Origin: an uncultured Selenomonadales bacterium
GTDB lineage: Bacteria; Bacillota; Negativicutes; Selenomonadales; Selenomonadaceae
Direction: 5' to 3'
NCBI GenBank assembly: GCA_937877565.1
Contig: CALFJB010000018.1
Location: forward strand, 1 to 64,000
Length of the DNA stretch: 64,000 nucleotides
The notes beneath the pieces are model-generated. The model saw only the letters and a list, made by a program, of their open reading frames with translations, did no database searches and was not told the origin of the DNA. How positions within the stretch are numbered: position 1 is the first letter of the stretch; each line of letters begins with the position of its first letter. Both the position numbers and the translations under genes were made by a program. Of this stretch, positions 8,076 to 16,896 are shown in pieces.

Positions 8076-9134
8076 ATGAAGTGGAAAAATTTTTTGATAG
8101 GAGCGGCAACAATTTTTTCGCTGTATTCTCCAAATGCAAGTGCTGAAGTTGTAACCGTTCAAGGTATTGGAATTACTCAAGACGCCGCCATTTCTGACGC
8201 AAAAAGAAACGCAGTTGAAAAAGTTATCGGCACTTTTTTAAAAGCTGAATCCCAAATGCAAGATTTAGAATTGGTTTACGACGCGGTTAATACACGTACT
8301 CAAGGCTATGTTAATTCTTGCAAAGTTATCAGCTCAAAAAAAGTTGAAGGCAATGTAGAAATTACCGCGCAAGTTGACGTTTCAGCCGAGCCAAATTCTC
8401 AACTTATGAAAGACGTTGAACTTGTAATGAATTTGAATGATCCGCGCCTTGCAGTTGTTACCGAACATTACGGCGACGACGGCGGCGAAACTTTCAGACG
8501 TTATGCCGAAATGTGCAACAGTGCAATTCGTGAAGAGCTTGTAAAACGCGGCTTTACTCACGTTGTCGATAAACCAATTAACATTGATTATATAATTGTT
8601 GGAAATTTGACTGTCAGCAAAGGACGCGCCGTTACAATTCCAAATTGGAATGATTTAACTAATCCCAAAATGACACAAGTTGAAACCGGTTTAACGAAAA
8701 ATGAAGCCCTGATTGACTGCAAAATTAAAAAAGCTGATACTGATGAAATAATTGGCGAATTTCATGCAACCGGCTCAAATGTTGGCGCGGCAGGTGAATT
8801 AGATAATCAAGCAGTTGTAAAATTGGCAGGGAACGCCGCGCAGGAAGTACGCAAAATTTTTAACCGTGAGGCGTCAAAAGTTTTTACAAGCGTTAAAGTT
8901 ATCGCACAAAGTCAAGACGCAGAAAAGCTCATGCAACTGGAAGATTATTTGCGCCAAGCTCAAGGAGTTACCGGCGTTAATGTTCGTTCCCTAAGCGGCG
9001 GTAAATGTGTTATCGACGTTTCAACCGGTCTTTCGCCTCAAAATTTGTACCGCGTTCTGTCTTCAATAACCAAAGACGAATTTCCAATTAGATTGAAAGG
9101 TTTTTCGGCAACCGTTTTAGAAGTTTCACTGTAA
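8076..9134 (+). CDS. Secreted FlgT-like protein
   Basis: A signal peptide (FLIGAATIFSLYSPNASA) leads into VVTVQGIGITQDAAISDAKRNAVEKVIG, the classic start of a FlgT-N-like domain, then YDAVNTRTQGYVNSC and VEITAQVDVS. A middle part (LAVVTEHYGDDGG, INIDYIIVGNL) resembles the FlgT middle or CsgG-like fold, and the last 80 residues (VFTSVKVIAQSQDAEKLMQLEDYL) form a separate alpha/beta domain. In Vibrio, FlgT builds the H ring of the sodium-driven flagellum, but here the gene is among CsgG-like neighbours rather than flagellar ones, so I call only the domain. SD AAAGGAG is nine bases upstream of the ATG. Confidence 0.68.
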   Translation: MKWKNFLIGAATIFSLYSPNASAEVVTVQGIGITQDAAISDAKRNAVEKVIGTFLKAESQMQDLELVYDAVNTRTQGYVNSCKVISSKKVEGNVEITAQVDVSAEPNSQLMKDVELVMNLNDPRLAVVTEHYGDDGGETFRRYAEMCNSAIREELVKRGFTHVVDKPINIDYIIVGNLTVSKGRAVTIPNWNDLTNPKMTQVETGLTKNEALIDCKIKKADTDEIIGEFHATGSNVGAAGELDNQAVVKLAGNAAQEVRKIFNREASKVFTSVKVIAQSQDAEKLMQLEDYLRQAQGVTGVNVRSLSGGKCVIDVSTGLSPQNLYRVLSSITKDEFPIRLKGFSATVLEVSL

Positions 9135-9164
9135 AAATTTTTATTTTAATTTTTATGTTTGTAC

Positions 9165-9372
9165 GTACTTTCTTTTCAGTCGCGAAAAGAAAGTACCAAA
9201 GAAACGCTTTTTAATGGCGCGTCAGGGTTTCTCGGGGTTACCGTAAAGGCTACTCTTCCCCTCTATCCTAGTACTTATTATTCTTAGTCTTCCCCTCTAG
9301 CTGAAACCTATGACGCGCCTAAAGTTCCAGTAAAAATTAATACCTAATACCTACCTAAACCTATGACGCGCC
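9165..9372 (+). repeat. Dispersed palindromic element, copy A
   Basis: The 13-base arm GTACTTTCTTTTC (9165-9177) is followed by loop AGTCGC and the exact complement GAAAAGAAAGTAC (9184-9196). Then comes GGCGCGTCAGGGTTTC (9216-9231), mirrored by GAAACCTATGACGCGCC (9303-9319), with a second partial right end at 9357-9372. It fills the gap between genes; there is no coding sequence. Related copies are at 28957, 30930 and 61859. Confidence 0.75.
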
Positions 9373-9441
9373 TAACATTCACATCATTAATTTAAATTTT
9401 TAATCCAATCAAAATTTTTAAACTGAAAAGAGATGATACTG

Positions 9442-10233
9442 ATGAAAAAAATTTTTCTGCTTGCACTGTTAATTTTCAGTGTAACTTTTACAAATTTTGT
9501 AGAGGCGGCGGATATTAAAAGCCATCCACGCATTGCAATAATGAACTTTGCAAACAAGGCGATAACCAGTAAAGGTCTGCGCGACCAAGATTTTTCTTCG
9601 GCGTCGGAATATGCAATTTATCAACTTTCTGCAAGTGATTGGTTTGATTTAATCGACTATGAACAAATGGCAACCGTTGCGCGTATTCACTCAATGAATT
9701 TATCGGGGCTTGTCGATACTTCAACCGCGCCCGTGCTTGGAAATTTTCTTTCGGCTCAATTTATAATGGTCGGCGCACTCACGGGAATGACCGTTAAAGA
9801 AAGCGGCGCAAAAGTCGGCGCACATGGCGCAAAAGCCGGAATGGCAAAACATACCGTGACGGCAAATGTTACAGTTCGTTTCGTCGATATGGAAACTTTG
9901 CAAATTGTTGGCGTCGGTATGGGAACGGGAAAATCTGCCTCAACTTCCGCTGAAATTTCTTTTAACCCTTACAGAAATTTTTCAAATTGGATCGTTCCGC
10001 GTGAAACTAACGTAGTTGTCGGCGATAACAACACGATTAACAAAACCACAAATCAAAAAATTTCTACCGCTGATAATGCTGATTATTTTATTCAAATTGG
10101 TACAACCGAAGTTTCAGATGTTCAAGTTCGCAACGCACTTAGTAAAGCCATTCGAGATGCAATTTACGGCAAAGATGGAATATTGACAAGGTTAAATGCC
10201 GGCAAGCAGCTTAACATTAAAACAGGTTTTTAG
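9442..10233 (+). CDS. Secreted CsgG-like protein, second copy
   Basis: The ATG at 9442 is preferred over an in-frame ATG nine bases upstream because AAAAGAG then has good spacing and MKKIFLLALLIFSVTF gives a normal signal peptide. The mature protein shows the CsgG-like series RIAIMNFANK, ASEYAIYQLSASDWFDLIDYEQM, VLGNFLSAQFIMVGALTGM, and VTVRFVDMETLQIVGVGMGTGK. It resembles the first gene of this cluster in length and plan, with an inserted Asn-rich loop near residues 185-205. No lipobox is seen. It probably acts in the periplasm or cell envelope. Confidence 0.7.
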   Translation: MKKIFLLALLIFSVTFTNFVEAADIKSHPRIAIMNFANKAITSKGLRDQDFSSASEYAIYQLSASDWFDLIDYEQMATVARIHSMNLSGLVDTSTAPVLGNFLSAQFIMVGALTGMTVKESGAKVGAHGAKAGMAKHTVTANVTVRFVDMETLQIVGVGMGTGKSASTSAEISFNPYRNFSNWIVPRETNVVVGDNNTINKTTNQKISTADNADYFIQIGTTEVSDVQVRNALSKAIRDAIYGKDGILTRLNAGKQLNIKTGF

Positions 10234-10248
10234 AAAGGAAAATTTATT

Positions 10249-11307
10249 TTGAATTACCGAAAAGATTTAGAAAAAATGCCGTCTTACGATGGTACAGAAA
10301 AAAATTATCAGATTAAAGTTAATGCGAATGAAAGTACTTTGAATTTGCCGCCGCTTGTTGAGGAGCGCGTTTTAAATCGTTTGGGCTACGTGGCTTTCAA
10401 TCGTTATCCAAATGAAGAGTACGATTTACTTGTTGGACAAATTGCGAAAAATTTTTCAGTCAAAAAATCGCAAATTTTATTGGGCGGCGGCTCCAGTGAA
10501 ATTATCGAAAAAGTTTTTCATGCATTCGGCGGCGACGGCAAAAAAATTGTCTATCCTGTACCAAGTTTTTCAATGTACAAAATTTATGCAAAGGCGGCGG
10601 AGGCTCAAGCGTTCCCGTTCAATTTGGATGAAAAATTTGATTTAAACGTTGACGAATTTATTAAAAAAGTTAATGAGGTCGGCGCAGATTTAGCCGTTGT
10701 TTGCAACCCAAACAATCCTACCGGCAACGCCTTAACTGTCGCGCAGGTTGAAGAAATTGCAAAAAATATTAATTGCGCTTTTTTGCTTGATGAAGCTTAC
10801 GTTGAATTTTACGGACATTCTGCATTTAGTTTAATTCAAAAATATCCCAACTTGATTGTAGCTAGGACTTTTTCAAAGGCGTATGGAATGGCGGGAGCGC
10901 GTGTCGGCTATATGTTAGCGGCTGAAGACGTTACACGAATGATTAACAAAACATTTATGCCGTATCATATGAATACATTGAGCTTGGCGGCGGCTGACAT
11001 AGTATATCAAATGCGCGATGAATTTGTACCGCGAATACAGATGACAGTTGCCGAACGTCAAAGAATGTTTGAGCAGCTGAAAACTTTGCCCGGCGTCGAA
11101 GTTTTTCCCTCGCAGACGAATTTTATTTTGATACGCTACGAAAAAGCAACGGCACTCAATGAATATCTTGAAAGTTTAGATATTGGCGTGCGGTACTTTT
11201 CGCCAAGCGCGGTTGAGTTAAAAAATTGCCTTAGAATTTCAATGGGTACAAGAATGGAAAACGACGAAGTTTTTGCGGCGATAAAAAATTTTGTGAACGG
11301 TAAATAA
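10249..11307 (+). CDS. hisC: Histidinol-phosphate aminotransferase
   Basis: HisC transfers an amino group from glutamate to imidazole-acetol phosphate in histidine synthesis. It is a class I/II PLP enzyme of 352 residues. Visible motifs are GGGSSEII (cofactor phosphate), CNPNNPTGN (156-161 region), LLDEAYVEF, and TFSKAYGMAGARVGY with the PLP lysine at about residue 210. The start is TTG at 10249, nine bases after GAAAGGA. hisB lies 765 bases downstream on the same strand, separated by a reverse-strand hsdS-like gene. Confidence 0.92.
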   Translation: MNYRKDLEKMPSYDGTEKNYQIKVNANESTLNLPPLVEERVLNRLGYVAFNRYPNEEYDLLVGQIAKNFSVKKSQILLGGGSSEIIEKVFHAFGGDGKKIVYPVPSFSMYKIYAKAAEAQAFPFNLDEKFDLNVDEFIKKVNEVGADLAVVCNPNNPTGNALTVAQVEEIAKNINCAFLLDEAYVEFYGHSAFSLIQKYPNLIVARTFSKAYGMAGARVGYMLAAEDVTRMINKTFMPYHMNTLSLAAADIVYQMRDEFVPRIQMTVAERQRMFEQLKTLPGVEVFPSQTNFILIRYEKATALNEYLESLDIGVRYFSPSAVELKNCLRISMGTRMENDEVFAAIKNFVNGK

Positions 11308-11315
11308 AAAAAATT

Positions 11316-11346
11316 GGCGACGGGAAAAACTCCCGCCGCTTTTTTA
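11316..11346. terminator. Bidirectional terminator between hisC and the hsdS-like gene
   Basis: GCGACGGG (11317-11324) pairs with CCCGCCGC (11332-11339) with one mismatch. T runs follow on both strands, so it can end hisC on plus and the hsdS-like gene on minus. Confidence 0.8.
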
Positions 11347-11961
11347 GTTTGTAAATTCGCCACGAAAAGCCCGCGCCAAAATAGATTTTTTCATAATGTC
11401 AATTTTTCCGATTGTGTTATTTTTCAAATCGTTGTAGCCGACTATTAAATTTAATTTTTCTTCAGCTTGATTCAGTTTTGAAAATATTTTGTCCAAAATT
11501 TCTACAATACGTTTTTGTTCGGCAAGCGGCGGCACGGGAATTAATAAATTTAAAATTACTTTTCTTGATATTCCTGGAATTAAGCCCCTTTCGTTACCTT
11601 TCAGTTCTTCATACATTAATTTTAAAAAATAATGTACAAAAAAATTATCAGCTTTTTCTGAAACTCTTAACGCCATAATTTGTCTGGCAATGTGAGCAAT
11701 TTCAAAATTCGCTATTGCCGTTTTTCCAACTGAACCTTTGCAAGTAACAAGTATATCGCCTTTTTTGGCAATTACAGTAGGTTTATCTGTCCAACGATTT
11801 ATCAAAATATTTTCTCTGTCAAAATTACTTGCGCCTGTTATGTAAGGAATACCATTACCAACAGAATTATATTCGTCTTTTTTTAAATCTTGACCTGAAA
11901 GAAGTTTAATGACCTCATTTAATTTTGCCAAACGCCAATTATCAGGAATATCTTTAGCCAT
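11344..11961 (-). CDS. Orphan half-size type I restriction specificity subunit (HsdS-like)
   Basis: HsdS subunits recognise DNA for type I restriction-modification. From the likely ATG at 11961 the protein has about 205 residues: one target-recognition domain (IPDNWRLAKLNEVIKLLSGQ, IPYITGASNF, GDILVTCKGSVGKTAIA, then IPVPPLAEQKRIVEILD) and one conserved helical region ending in MKKSILARAFRGEF. Normal subunits have two such units and about 400 residues. No hsdM or hsdR lies in the window. A half subunit could work as a dimer or simply be a stranded fragment. It sits antisense between hisC and hisB, as an insertion would. Confidence 0.8.
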   Translation of the reverse strand: MAKDIPDNWRLAKLNEVIKLLSGQDLKKDEYNSVGNGIPYITGASNFDRENILINRWTDKPTVIAKKGDILVTCKGSVGKTAIANFEIAHIARQIMALRVSEKADNFFVHYFLKLMYEELKGNERGLIPGISRKVILNLLIPVPPLAEQKRIVEILDKIFSKLNQAEEKLNLIVGYNDLKNNTIGKIDIMKKSILARAFRGEFTN

Positions 11962-12072
11962 TATTAAATCAACTCCGCGCAGATTATAAAAAAATTTCCT
12001 GACAATGGCAACCGTTTGACAATCCAAAATTAGTTGAGTATCATAAATAAAAAAAGTTATGGGGGCGAAAAA

Positions 12073-12657
12073 ATGCGTACCGGAGAAGTTACACGTAAGA
12101 CAAACGAAACGCAAATTTTTTTAAGAATAAATGTGGATGGCACGGGACACACTTCAATTAATACGGGGATTGGTTTTTTTAATCATATGCTGACTTTATT
12201 TGCGGCGCACGGGCAATTTGATTTGGTAGTTGACTGCAAAGGCGATTTGGAAGTTGACGGACATCACAGCGTTGAAGATATTGGAATTGCGCTGGGAACG
12301 GCGATAAAAAACGCGCTCGGCGATAAGCGCGGAATTAATCGTTACGGGACTTTTTATTTGCCAATGGATGAAAGTTTGGCGTTAGTCAGTTTGGATATAA
12401 GCGGGCGTCCGTTTTTAGTTTACGACGCGGGCGAACTTGCACCAATGGTCGGCAATTTTGATACTGAATTGACTGAAGAATTTTTACGCGCCCTTGCTTT
12501 TAACGCGGGAATAACTTTGCACGTGAAAATTTTGCACGGGAAAAACTCTCATCATAAAATTGAGGCGATTTTTAAAGCGTTGGGACACGCGCTTAGAATT
12601 GCCACTGAATACGATCCCAAAAATACGGGTATTCCCTCGACGAAAGGTACTTTATAA
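12073..12657 (+). CDS. hisB: Imidazoleglycerol-phosphate dehydratase
   Basis: HisB dehydrates imidazole glycerol phosphate, two steps from histidinol. The ATG at 12073 gives 194 residues, the usual size for the monofunctional enzyme. The metal-binding signatures are FFNHML, DLEVDGHHSVEDIGIALG (His64-His65) and KNSHHKIEAIFKALGHAL near the C terminus. The ribosome site is weak (GGGGGCG). It ends one base before whiA. Confidence 0.95.
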   Translation: MRTGEVTRKTNETQIFLRINVDGTGHTSINTGIGFFNHMLTLFAAHGQFDLVVDCKGDLEVDGHHSVEDIGIALGTAIKNALGDKRGINRYGTFYLPMDESLALVSLDISGRPFLVYDAGELAPMVGNFDTELTEEFLRALAFNAGITLHVKILHGKNSHHKIEAIFKALGHALRIATEYDPKNTGIPSTKGTL

Positions 12658-12658
12658 T

Positions 12659-13576
12659 ATGCCGTCGTATGCTCGTACAGTCAAGGAAGAATTGGCGCGA
12701 ATTTTCGACGACGAAGAAGAATTACAACGCGCCGAATTAATCGCCTTGATAAAAGTTGGCGCGGTTGAAAATGACGGGCGTTTTGATTTCACAACGTCCA
12801 ACGCGGCAACCGCTCGCAAGGTTATCACGTTGCTTAAAAAAATTTACCCTGACGTTAAAAGAGAAGTTGCGGCAACTGTCACATATCCCGTAAAAAATAA
12901 AAAATCTTTACGGCGTACCCGCTACACAGTGCGGATTTTTTTTTCACGTTACGCCGAAGATTTAAATTCGCTTGAAATTATTGAAGACGACTTCGCAAAA
13001 GTTTCTTACCTGCGCGGCGCGTTTTTAGCCGGTGGCACTGTCAACAAGCCTGAAAAGCAATATTACTTGGAAATTGCATCGCTATCAGAATCAGCCGCAA
13101 CTTTTGTAAATGAAATTTGGCAGGCACTGGAATTTAATCCAACATTTCGCAGACGCAAAGAATTTTTTGTAAATTATATTTGCGAAGGCGACGCCGTCGA
13201 AGAATTTATTGGAATGATAGGCGCGGAAGAATCTGTTGAACGTTTTCAAATTGCACGAAACTTTAAAGAAATTCGAGCGAATGTAAATCGCCTTGTAAAT
13301 GTGGAGACTTTCAATTTAAATCGTGCGATTGAGGCAGCGAAGCGGCAACTTGAAGATATTAAAATTTTGCAAGAAAACAACGTCAAACTTAACAAAGATT
13401 TAAAATTGGCGATTAAAGCTCGGCTGACTTTTCCAGAATATACAGTTGGCGAATTGGCGGAAAAACTTTTTATAACTAAGCAGGGGCTGAATTATCGTTT
13501 TACCAAAATTCACGAAATTGCCGAAAAAACTTTACGACAAATTAACCTTAAAGCTGAACTAGGTATAAAATCTTAG
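12659..13576 (+). CDS. whiA: WhiA family DNA-binding protein
   Basis: WhiA combines a LAGLIDADG-like domain (YLRGAFLAGGTVNKP, YYLEIASLSESAA) with a C-terminal helix-turn-helix (FPEYTVGELAEKLFITKQGLNYRFTKI cut here into parts: TVGELAEKL and ITKQGLNYRF). It is found in Gram-positive lineages, where it affects cell division or sporulation genes. The ATG at 12659 gives 305 residues, with a ribosome site inside the end of hisB (GAAAGG). The usual neighbours rapZ and yvcK are absent, and it follows hisB by one base. Its stop codon overlaps that of convergent chrA. Confidence 0.92.
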   Translation: MPSYARTVKEELARIFDDEEELQRAELIALIKVGAVENDGRFDFTTSNAATARKVITLLKKIYPDVKREVAATVTYPVKNKKSLRRTRYTVRIFFSRYAEDLNSLEIIEDDFAKVSYLRGAFLAGGTVNKPEKQYYLEIASLSESAATFVNEIWQALEFNPTFRRRKEFFVNYICEGDAVEEFIGMIGAEESVERFQIARNFKEIRANVNRLVNVETFNLNRAIEAAKRQLEDIKILQENNVKLNKDLKLAIKARLTFPEYTVGELAEKLFITKQGLNYRFTKIHEIAEKTLRQINLKAELGIKS

Positions 13577-14136
13577 CTGTATTTTTTATCGCGCAGGAGG
13601 AAAAATCCTATAACGCCATCAATGGCAACAAGCAACATTATATTGGCGTTGAAAAAAACATTCGCTATAAAAGTTCCGGCAATTATTACAATCGGCAGAA
13701 TTAATTTTTTCTCAAATTGTTTTTTGAGCAAGTCAATCGCCACGTTTAAAAGTAAAGCGGTTGCGCCGCATTGCATACCCTTCAAAACGAGTTGCACTTG
13801 TTCATTTGTTGCGATTAAATCATAGAAAGTTGCAACGATTGTTATAATAATCAGCGGCGGCAAAACTGTTGCAAACATTCCCGTAAGTGCGCCGCGTACT
13901 CCCGCCATTCTGTAACCGAGCATTATTGCGGTATTTACTGCCATAATTCCCGGCGTCGATTGAGCTATTGCAACCATGTTTAAAGTCTCTTCGTCGTTAA
14001 TCCAGTGATATTCATCAACGTACTTTGCTTTGAGGAGCGGAATAATAATGTAGCCGCCGCCAACAGTGAACGCGCTGACAATGAACGTCGATTTAAAAAG
14101 TTTCCAATAAAAATTTTTTTCTTGTACGGGTTCCAT
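13573..14136 (-). CDS. Chromate transporter family protein, single CHR domain
   Basis: This 187-residue membrane protein has the CHR-domain signature FTVGGGYIIIPLL near residue 25 and AIAQSTPGIMAVNTAIMLGY near residue 55, followed by several hydrophobic segments. Short-chain CHR proteins normally come as two adjacent genes of opposite topology; only one is present here. The true substrate may be chromate, sulfate or another anion. AGAGGTG precedes the ATG. It is convergent with whiA, with overlapping stop codons, and divergent from the ROK kinase gene. Confidence 0.85.
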   Translation of the reverse strand: MEPVQEKNFYWKLFKSTFIVSAFTVGGGYIIIPLLKAKYVDEYHWINDEETLNMVAIAQSTPGIMAVNTAIMLGYRMAGVRGALTGMFATVLPPLIIITIVATFYDLIATNEQVQLVLKGMQCGATALLLNVAIDLLKKQFEKKLILPIVIIAGTFIANVFFNANIMLLVAIDGVIGFFLLRDKKYS

Positions 14137-14163
14137 AAAAACACCTCTGAAAGGATTGATAGA

Positions 14164-15048
14164 ATGAAAATTTTAGTTGTTGACGTGGGCGGCACTTTTA
14201 TAAAATTTGCCGTGATGAATGAAAAAGCAGAAATTATTGAACGCGGCAAAGTTCCAACGCCGCTTGAAAGTCACGAAGATTTTATAAATAAACTTGTCGA
14301 AATTTATAAATCCGTTGAAGTTGAAGGAATTACACTTTCACTGCCCGGCGTGATTGATTCTGAACGCGGAATTTGTATTACAAGCGGGGCTCTCGGTTAT
14401 AACAACGGCTGCAATGTGCTTGAGGAATTGGAAAAAATTTGCGGCGTCAAAGTTACGATTGAAAACGATGCAAAATGTGCCGCGTTGGCTGAAGCGAAAA
14501 TTGGAAGTCTTGCAAATGTTTCAGATGGCTTTGTAATGGTTTTTGGTACGGGCGTTGGCGGCGCGTTTATAAAAAATCACGAAGTGCATTGGGGCAAACA
14601 TTTTTCAGCCGGTGAAATTTCATTCACTTTTGAAAGTTTATCTGAAAATGAAATTAAACCTTTTGGGGAATTGTGCGGAGTACCGGCGTTGCTTAAATCC
14701 TACGCGCAGATTAAAAATTTGTCAAATGAAATTACCGGCGAAGAATTTTTTCAAGCTGTCGAAGAAAAAGAAAATGACGCGCTTACCTGCCTTGACAATT
14801 TTACGCGTCGCGTTGCCATAAAAATTTTTAATATCCAAATGATGTTTGATCCTGAAAAAATCGCCATTGGCGGCGGTATCAGTGTGCAGGAAAGTTTTAT
14901 TGATTCCATTCGTTCAAATGTTGCTAAAATTTATGATGAAGACCTTAAAGAATACAAAGTTGAAATGCCGCGCGTTGAAATTGTGCAGTGTAAATTCCGC
15001 AATGACGCAAATTTAATTGGAGCTTTATACCGTTGGCTGTCTCGTTGA
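14164..15048 (+). CDS. ROK family sugar kinase
   Basis: The 294-residue protein starts with the phosphate-binding motif DVGGTFIKFAVM and continues with LPGVID, ENDAKCAALAEAKIG, and VFGTGVGGAFI, the core of ROK kinases. The usual zinc-binding CxCGxxGC motif is missing: the equivalent stretch reads FGELCGVPALL. This resembles ROK members such as beta-glucoside kinases that lack the zinc site. It has no N-terminal helix-turn-helix and so should be an enzyme. The ATG at 14164 follows AAAGGATTG. The sugar is not known. Confidence 0.85.
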   Translation: MKILVVDVGGTFIKFAVMNEKAEIIERGKVPTPLESHEDFINKLVEIYKSVEVEGITLSLPGVIDSERGICITSGALGYNNGCNVLEELEKICGVKVTIENDAKCAALAEAKIGSLANVSDGFVMVFGTGVGGAFIKNHEVHWGKHFSAGEISFTFESLSENEIKPFGELCGVPALLKSYAQIKNLSNEITGEEFFQAVEEKENDALTCLDNFTRRVAIKIFNIQMMFDPEKIAIGGGISVQESFIDSIRSNVAKIYDEDLKEYKVEMPRVEIVQCKFRNDANLIGALYRWLSR

Positions 15049-15125
15049 CAAAAAAATTTTTCTGAAATAAAAAAACGTTATCGCCTCAACTTTTTTAAAT
15101 GAGGAGAGACGAAACATTAAACAAA

Positions 15126-15217
15126 ATGGATTATAGATTTTCTAAAGTGAAGATGTCGCAACATACTTTGTTATCCAAGCAATAAAAAAACTGCTTGACG
15201 ACGAAGATGAGCGGTAA
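15126..15217 (+). pseudogene. Possible frameshifted remnant of a short protein gene
   Basis: From ATG 15126 one frame reads MDYRFSKVKMSQ and stops at 15185. Another frame over the second half reads EDVATYFVIQAIKKLLDDEDER before a stop at 15217. The two parts together look like one small helical protein broken by a one-base change. It is the only protein-like signal in the 340-base gap between the ROK kinase and the symporter, and it may be chance. Confidence 0.25.
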
Positions 15218-15248
15218 CGCCAAAAAATGGCGTCTTTAAGGTAGACGC

Positions 15249-15293
15249 AACCCCCAAACCTCGTTTGGAAGTTTAGAGGTCTTGGGGGTTTTT
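15249..15293 (+). terminator. Terminator with strong GC stem
   Basis: AACCCCCAA (15249-15257) pairs with TTGGGGGTT (15282-15290), with an inner ACCTC/GAGGT stem and trailing T. It probably ends the transcript from the ROK kinase region. Confidence 0.8.
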
Positions 15294-15388
15294 GTTTGCG
15301 CCTGTGTTGTTCTTGGAATGGCTATTTGATTTTCTTTTTATCTATTACACATTGAAATATTAACACGCCGAAAAAATTTTTGCAAGTT

Positions 15389-16768
15389 TTATTTTTCTTT
15401 GGCAATAACTGCGTTTTGATAGTCGAAACATTCTTCAGCAATTTTATTATTCAGAATCAGCAAGCAAATTAAATTTGGAATAGCCATTAAACCGTTCATA
15501 GTGTCAGAAAAATTCCAAACAACGTCCAGCGTTTGAGTTGCGCCAATGAAAGTTATCAAGCTGAAAACTAATCTGTAAGCATAAATAACAACGCGGTTGC
15601 TTACAAGATACTCAAGCGATTTTTCGCCGTAATATTCCCAACCAAGAATCGTAGAATATGCAAAAAGTGCAAGTGCAATGGATACGATATATTTTGCGCC
15701 TTCGCCGTAAACCGTAGCAAACGCGGCTATTGTAAGTTGTGCGCCGGAAACTAATTCGCCGCTTTCATCAGTCATTCCCAAAACGCCGGAACTTGCGATA
15801 ACTAAGCCCGTCAACATACAAATAATCATCGTGTCAAAAAATGTTCCCGTCATATTAACATAGCCTTGACGTGAGGCGTGGTCGGTACGTGCCGCCGCAG
15901 CCGCTATTGGAGCTGAACCTAAGCCCGCTTCATTTGAGAAAACGCCACGTGCAACGCCCCAACGCATCGCAGTAAGCATTGATGCAACGATTGAGCCGCC
16001 AACGCCGCCCGCTACTGCGTCAGTTGAAAAAGCCATTTGAAACATTACGGATAAACCTTCAGGAATATTTTTAAAGTTGACAATTATAATTATCGCCGTG
16101 AAAAGCAAATAGAAAAACGCCATACTCGGTACAATGAAAGATGAAACTGCGCCGATTGAATGAACGCCGCGCATTAAAACTGCAAGCGATGCTATTACAA
16201 GTACAATTCCTGTTTGCCACGTTGGAATATTTAAACTGGATTCAAACGCCGCACTGATTGAATTTGCCTGCGTCATATTTCCAATACCGAACGACGCGCA
16301 GACGGCGAAAAATGCAAACGCCGCCGCCATAATTTTTCCCCACGTGCCGCCAATTCCATTTTTCATGGCGTACATTGGACCGCCCGCCATTTCGCCAACT
16401 GAATTTGTCTCACGGTATTTGACGGCTAAAACGGATTCGCCGTATTTTGTAGAAAGCCCAAACGCCGCTGAAATCCACATCCAAACAATCGCGCCCGGTC
16501 CGCCAAGTACCATTGCCGTTGCAACGCCAACAATATTACCTGTGCCGACCGTTGCTGAAAGTGCCGTCATCAGCGATTGAAACGGCGAAAGGTCGCCTTC
16601 GTGTTCAGCTTTTTTTTGAGTTATCATTTTTATTGCGTAGATTAAATTTCGCCACGGCAAAAATTTGAGGCGAAATGTTAAAAAAATTCCTGTACCGACT
16701 AACAACGCCAACATTATCGGTCCCCAGACAAAATCATTTACATCTGTTAATAATTGCGATAAATCCAT
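15389..16768 (-). CDS. Sodium:alanine (AGCS family) symporter
   Basis: An integral membrane protein of 459 residues from the ATG at 16768, which has GGGAGGT just upstream. AGCS-type motifs are seen: FQSLMTALSATVGTGNIVGVA near residues 65-85 (in two parts), GGPGAIVWMWISAAFG, and GVARGVFSNEAGLGSAPIAAA. Members take up alanine or glycine with sodium ions. The gene stands alone on the minus strand with at least ten hydrophobic segments. A longer reading begins 63 bases upstream but lacks a ribosome site. Confidence 0.92.
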   Translation of the reverse strand: MDLSQLLTDVNDFVWGPIMLALLVGTGIFLTFRLKFLPWRNLIYAIKMITQKKAEHEGDLSPFQSLMTALSATVGTGNIVGVATAMVLGGPGAIVWMWISAAFGLSTKYGESVLAVKYRETNSVGEMAGGPMYAMKNGIGGTWGKIMAAAFAFFAVCASFGIGNMTQANSISAAFESSLNIPTWQTGIVLVIASLAVLMRGVHSIGAVSSFIVPSMAFFYLLFTAIIIIVNFKNIPEGLSVMFQMAFSTDAVAGGVGGSIVASMLTAMRWGVARGVFSNEAGLGSAPIAAAAARTDHASRQGYVNMTGTFFDTMIICMLTGLVIASSGVLGMTDESGELVSGAQLTIAAFATVYGEGAKYIVSIALALFAYSTILGWEYYGEKSLEYLVSNRVVIYAYRLVFSLITFIGATQTLDVVWNFSDTMNGLMAIPNLICLLILNNKIAEECFDYQNAVIAKEK

Positions 16769-16861
16769 TATCTGTATACCTCCCAAAAATTTTGCAACAT
16801 AAATTATAGTTAAACTCAAAAACAGTGTCAATTTTTATGCAATGAATACATTTGCCACAAT

Positions 16862-16886
16862 AAAAAATCCCGTCCATTTCGACGGG
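16862..16886 (-). terminator. Terminator of the cation-efflux/rtcB unit
   Basis: On the minus strand CCCGTC-gaaatg-GACGGG is followed by ATTTTTT. It lies about ten bases past the rtcB stop. Confidence 0.85.
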
Positions 16887-16896
16887 TTAAAACTTT

